In this document: piece after piece, positions 61,283 through 64,000 of the stretch | How positions within the stretch are numbered: position 1 is the first letter of the stretch | Layout: each line of letters starts with the position of its first letter | Source: Paraburkholderia sp. LEh10 | GTDB lineage: Bacteria > Pseudomonadota > Gammaproteobacteria > Burkholderiales > Burkholderiaceae | Assembly: GCF_017814945.1 (NCBI RefSeq) | Contig: NZ_JAGIPX010000034.1 | Location: 1-64,000 of the forward strand | Reading direction: 5' to 3' | DNA: 64,000 nucleotides | Program-made: the position numbers and the translations under genes | Notes under the pieces: model-generated | Database searches by the model: none | The model's input: only the letters and a program-made list of their open reading frames with translations | What the model was told of the DNA's origin: nothing

Positions 61283-62323
61283 ATGCAGATCAAATCCTGG
61301 ATGCGCGCGGCCACCGTCGCGCTCGCGGCGAGCGCCTTATGGCCCGCCGCCGCTCATGCCGGCAACTGGTGTTCGAGCGGCAAGCCCGTGCGCTTTGCGG
61401 GCGTCACATGGGAAAGCGGATCGTTCACGTCGGAAGTGCTGCGCTTCATCACCGAAAAGGGCTACGGCTGCAAGACGGACACGGTGCCGGGCAACACGGC
61501 CGCCACCGAAACGGCCCTGTCGCGCGACGATCTGCAGGTCTGGTCCGAACAGTGGACGGGCCGCTCGGAAATCATTGCGAAGGCCGTCGCCGATGGTCAC
61601 GTGAAGCTGCTCGGCGACACGCTGCCTGGCGGCACGAACGAAGGCTGGTTCGTGCCCGAGTACGTCGTGAAGGGCGACCCGAAGCGCAACCTCAAGCCGC
61701 TCGCACCCAATCTGGTGTCGGTGAACGATCTGCCGAAGTACAAGAACGTGTTCGAAGACGATGAAGAGCCGGGCAAGGGCCGCTTCCTGAACTGCCCGTC
61801 AGGCTGGGATTGCGAGCGCGTGAACCGGCGCCTGCTGAAGACGTTCAATCTCGACGACTCGTACACCGACTTCCGCCCCGGCACGGGCGCGGCGCTCGAC
61901 GCTGCGATTGCGTCGGCCTACGAGCGCGGCAAGCCGATCCTCTTCTACTACTGGGAACCCGCCGCGCTGATGGCGAAGTACAAGTTCGTCCAGTTGAAGA
62001 TGCCCCCGTTCAACCAGAAGTGCTGGGACACGCTGCGCGCGGACAACAGCGCGTCGCAATGCGCGTCGTCCTATCTGGTGTCGCATCTGAAAGTCGGCGT
62101 ATCGGCGCCGTTCTATCAGGCCGAGCCTCAACTGATGGACACGTACTCGAAAGTCAGCTTCCCGATGGACTTCCTGAACAAGACCATCCTCGAGATGACG
62201 AGCAAGAAGATCGACGGCCAGACGATGGCGAAGCAGTTCCTGCGTGAGCATCCGGAAATGTGGAAGACGTGGGTGCCCACCGACGTCGCGCACAAGGTCC
62301 AGGCCGCGCTGACAGGCGCCTGA
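61283..62323 (+). CDS. proX: Glycine betaine/proline-type ABC importer substrate-binding protein
   Basis: 346 residues from MQIKSWMRAATVALAASALW; GGAGAC precedes this ATG, so the ATG 12 bases upstream is not used. The signal peptide ends AHAGN. The OpuAC-type binding fold shows in VRFAGVTWESGSFTSEVLRF, WSEQWTGRSEIIAKAV, PILFYYWEPAALMAKYKFV. Trp/Tyr residues that box a quaternary ammonium are present in these stretches. There are several Cys (CSSGK, CKTD, CPSGWDC), unusual for ProX. Substrate could be glycine betaine, proline betaine or a relative. Confidence 0.85.
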   Translation: MQIKSWMRAATVALAASALWPAAAHAGNWCSSGKPVRFAGVTWESGSFTSEVLRFITEKGYGCKTDTVPGNTAATETALSRDDLQVWSEQWTGRSEIIAKAVADGHVKLLGDTLPGGTNEGWFVPEYVVKGDPKRNLKPLAPNLVSVNDLPKYKNVFEDDEEPGKGRFLNCPSGWDCERVNRRLLKTFNLDDSYTDFRPGTGAALDAAIASAYERGKPILFYYWEPAALMAKYKFVQLKMPPFNQKCWDTLRADNSASQCASSYLVSHLKVGVSAPFYQAEPQLMDTYSKVSFPMDFLNKTILEMTSKKIDGQTMAKQFLREHPEMWKTWVPTDVAHKVQAALTGA

Positions 62324-62362
62324 TCGCCAACGACGCGTCATGAAGCACCGGAGGGTTTCATC

Positions 62363-63355
62363 ATGAATTCGATCTTCCTGCATCTGTCGATCGCCGACTG
62401 GGTGAACGACCATGTGCAATCGTTCGTCGCCGCGTACGGCGACAGTTTCCACGACTTCAGCACGGCGCTGTTGCGCTACGTGCTGGTGCCCCTCGAAGGC
62501 GCGCTGCGCGCGACGCCCGCGTGGGCGATCCTGATCGCCGTCGGCCTGCTCACGCTGAACGCGACGCGGCGCCTCGGCGTTGCCGGCTTCTTCGTGCTGC
62601 TCCTCTATGTGATCGGCTGCTTCGGCCTGTGGGACAAGCTGATGCAGACGCTCGCGCTGATGCTCGTCGCGACCGTGCTGTCCGTCGTGCTCGGCGTGCC
62701 GCTCGGCATCTGGGCATCGCGCAGTCCGTGGATGCGCCGCGTGCTGTTGCCCGTGCTCGACATCATGCAGACGCTGCCGAGCTTCGTGTACCTGATCCCT
62801 GTGCTGATGCTGTTCGGCCTCGGCAAGGTGCCCGCGATTCTCGCGACGATCATCTACGCGTTGCCGCCGCTGATCCGCCTGACGGATCTCGGCATCCGCC
62901 ACGTCGATGCCGACGTCGTCGAAGCAGCGCGCGCGTTCGGCACGACGCGCTGGCAGCTGCTCGTCAACGTGCAGTTGCCGCTCGCGCGGCCGAGCATCAT
63001 GGCGGGTATCAACCAGACCACGATGATGGCGCTGTCGATGGTCGTGATCGCGTCGATGATCGGCTCGCGCGGCCTCGGAGAAGACGTGCTCGCAGGCATC
63101 CAGACGCTCGATATCGGCAAGGGCATGCAGGCGGGCATCGCGATCGTGATTCTCGCGATCGTCATCGACCGCATCAGCCAGGGCTACGGTCAGGACCGGC
63201 GCACGCGGCGGCTCGTCGCGCAGCGTCGCAAGGCGAAGGCGGCGTCGCGCATTCCATATCGCGCGGCGCGCACGGAAGAGCCGGCGCAAGACGCAGCGGA
63301 AACGGGCAACGAGAGCGCCGCGCAGCGCAGCCTCGAAACCCGCGCGGCAGATTGA
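62363..63355 (+). CDS. proW: Glycine betaine/proline-type ABC importer permease
   Basis: 330 residues, GGAGGG before the ATG. About seven membrane segments; the OpuAB/ProW landmarks are LPSFVYLIPVLMLFGLGKVPA, PPLIRLTDLGIRHVDADVVEAARAFG (coupling loop, written in part) and QTTMMALSMVVIASMIGSRGLG. The C-terminal ~55 residues are charged and probably cytoplasmic. It is 39 bp after proX and 14 bp before proV, in one operon. Confidence 0.9.
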   Translation: MNSIFLHLSIADWVNDHVQSFVAAYGDSFHDFSTALLRYVLVPLEGALRATPAWAILIAVGLLTLNATRRLGVAGFFVLLLYVIGCFGLWDKLMQTLALMLVATVLSVVLGVPLGIWASRSPWMRRVLLPVLDIMQTLPSFVYLIPVLMLFGLGKVPAILATIIYALPPLIRLTDLGIRHVDADVVEAARAFGTTRWQLLVNVQLPLARPSIMAGINQTTMMALSMVVIASMIGSRGLGEDVLAGIQTLDIGKGMQAGIAIVILAIVIDRISQGYGQDRRTRRLVAQRRKAKAASRIPYRAARTEEPAQDAAETGNESAAQRSLETRAAD

Positions 63356-63369
63356 CGGAGGGCACGGAC

Positions 63370-64000
63370 ATGTCATCGATCGAAGTCAAGAACGTGTACA
63401 AGCTATTCGGCCCGGAAGCGGGACACGCTCGCGTGCTCGACCTGCTGAAGAGCGGCAAAACCAAGGCCGAAGTGCTCGCGCAAACGGGCTGCAACGTCGG
63501 CCTGAACAACGTGAGCCTGCATATCGGCTCGGGCGAGATCTACGTGATCATGGGGCTGTCGGGCTCGGGCAAGTCGACGCTCGTGCGCCACTTCAACCGG
63601 CTGATCGAGCCGACGGCGGGCGAGATCGTCATCGACGGCTCGGACGTCATCAAGCTCGATGCGCACGGCCTGCGCGAGCTGCGCCGCTACAAGGTGAGCA
63701 TGGTGTTCCAGAACTTCGGCCTGCTGCCGCATCAGACCGTGCTCGACAACACCGCGTATGCGCTGCGCACGCGCGGCGAAGGCAAGGCCGAGGCGAACGA
63801 GAAGGCGCGAACGTGGCTCAGCAAGGTGGGGCTCGATGGGTACGGCGATCATTATCCGGATGAGCTGTCGGGTGGCATGCGCCAGCGCGTGGGCCTTGCG
63901 CGCGCGCTCGCCGCCGATACCGACGTGCTGCTGATGGATGAAGCATTCTCCGCGCTCGATCCGCTGATCCGCACGGAAATGCAGGACCAGCTTCTGCAAT
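63370..64000 (+). CDS. proV: Glycine betaine/proline-type ABC importer ATP-binding protein, truncated by window end
   Basis: 210 codons are visible from MSSIEVKNVYKLFGPEAGHA; the gene continues past the window. Walker A GLSGSGKSTLVRHFNRLIEP, Q-loop VFQNFGLLPH, signature LSGGMRQRVGLARALA and Walker B VLLMDEAFSALDPLIR are intact. The insertion VLDLLKSGKTKAEVLAQTG before Walker A is typical of ProV/OpuAA. C-terminal CBS domains would lie beyond 64000. Confidence 0.92.
   Translation, partial: MSSIEVKNVYKLFGPEAGHARVLDLLKSGKTKAEVLAQTGCNVGLNNVSLHIGSGEIYVIMGLSGSGKSTLVRHFNRLIEPTAGEIVIDGSDVIKLDAHGLRELRRYKVSMVFQNFGLLPHQTVLDNTAYALRTRGEGKAEANEKARTWLSKVGLDGYGDHYPDELSGGMRQRVGLARALAADTDVLLMDEAFSALDPLIRTEMQDQLLQ

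Overview
The window is chromosomal DNA from a high-GC betaproteobacterium. Gene content and synteny (ftsK-lolA, rarA-serS, hemL-rib-nusB, a glucokinase fused to HexR, a Gts-type glucose importer) point to the Burkholderia/Paraburkholderia/Caballeronia group. This is inferred from protein families and gene order; no 16S gene is present.

Layout. 1-4250: start of an RND efflux adaptor, a glycine-zipper protein, and a FixL/FixJ-like sensor kinase plus response regulator with an extra stand-alone receiver; two copies of a GGACC/GGTCC palindrome lie in front of genes here. 4500-7500: tRNA-Ser(CGA), serS and rarA. 7780-14713: an NCS1 permease, a giant internally duplicated TPR/glycosyltransferase-like protein, a guanidinobutyrase/agmatinase and its divergent LysR gene; this block separates rarA from lolA. 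14723-20966: lolA, ftsK, trxB, an Smr protein and a TRIC-type channel. 21129-30388: a glucose-uptake and Entner-Doudoroff entry module (gtsABCD, zwf, pgl, glk-hexR) with a perfect HexR-like operator in front of zwf. 30599-32647: a Bcr/CflA MFS pump and an EVE/PUA-like protein. 32877-38236: hemL, the riboflavin genes ribD-ribE-ribBX-ribH, and nusB. 38367-43830: an aminotransferase, a lytic transglycosylase, a candidate unannotated small RNA, ubiD and a LysE-type exporter. 43959-51963: small proteins, a DUF2520 protein, EthD, YggT, tRNA-Gly, trmB, uppP, a DUF1439-like lipoprotein, a YkgJ protein and hemN with an FNR-type box upstream.

52056-54290 is the most unusual part: immediately after tRNA-Leu(CAA) lies an integrase arm-domain fragment and, on the opposite strand, a decayed type VI secretion cassette (VgrG piece, muramidase-like effector tail, putative immunity gene, truncated PAAR gene). 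It reads as the scar of an island integrated at the tRNA.

54344-64000: aroP, a secreted alpha/beta hydrolase, an MFS transporter, and a catabolic-looking locus in which a MocR regulator is divergent from an enolase-superfamily enzyme followed by a glycine betaine/proline-type ABC importer (proX, proW, proV; the last is cut by the window end). No rRNA, CRISPR array or intact insertion sequence was seen.
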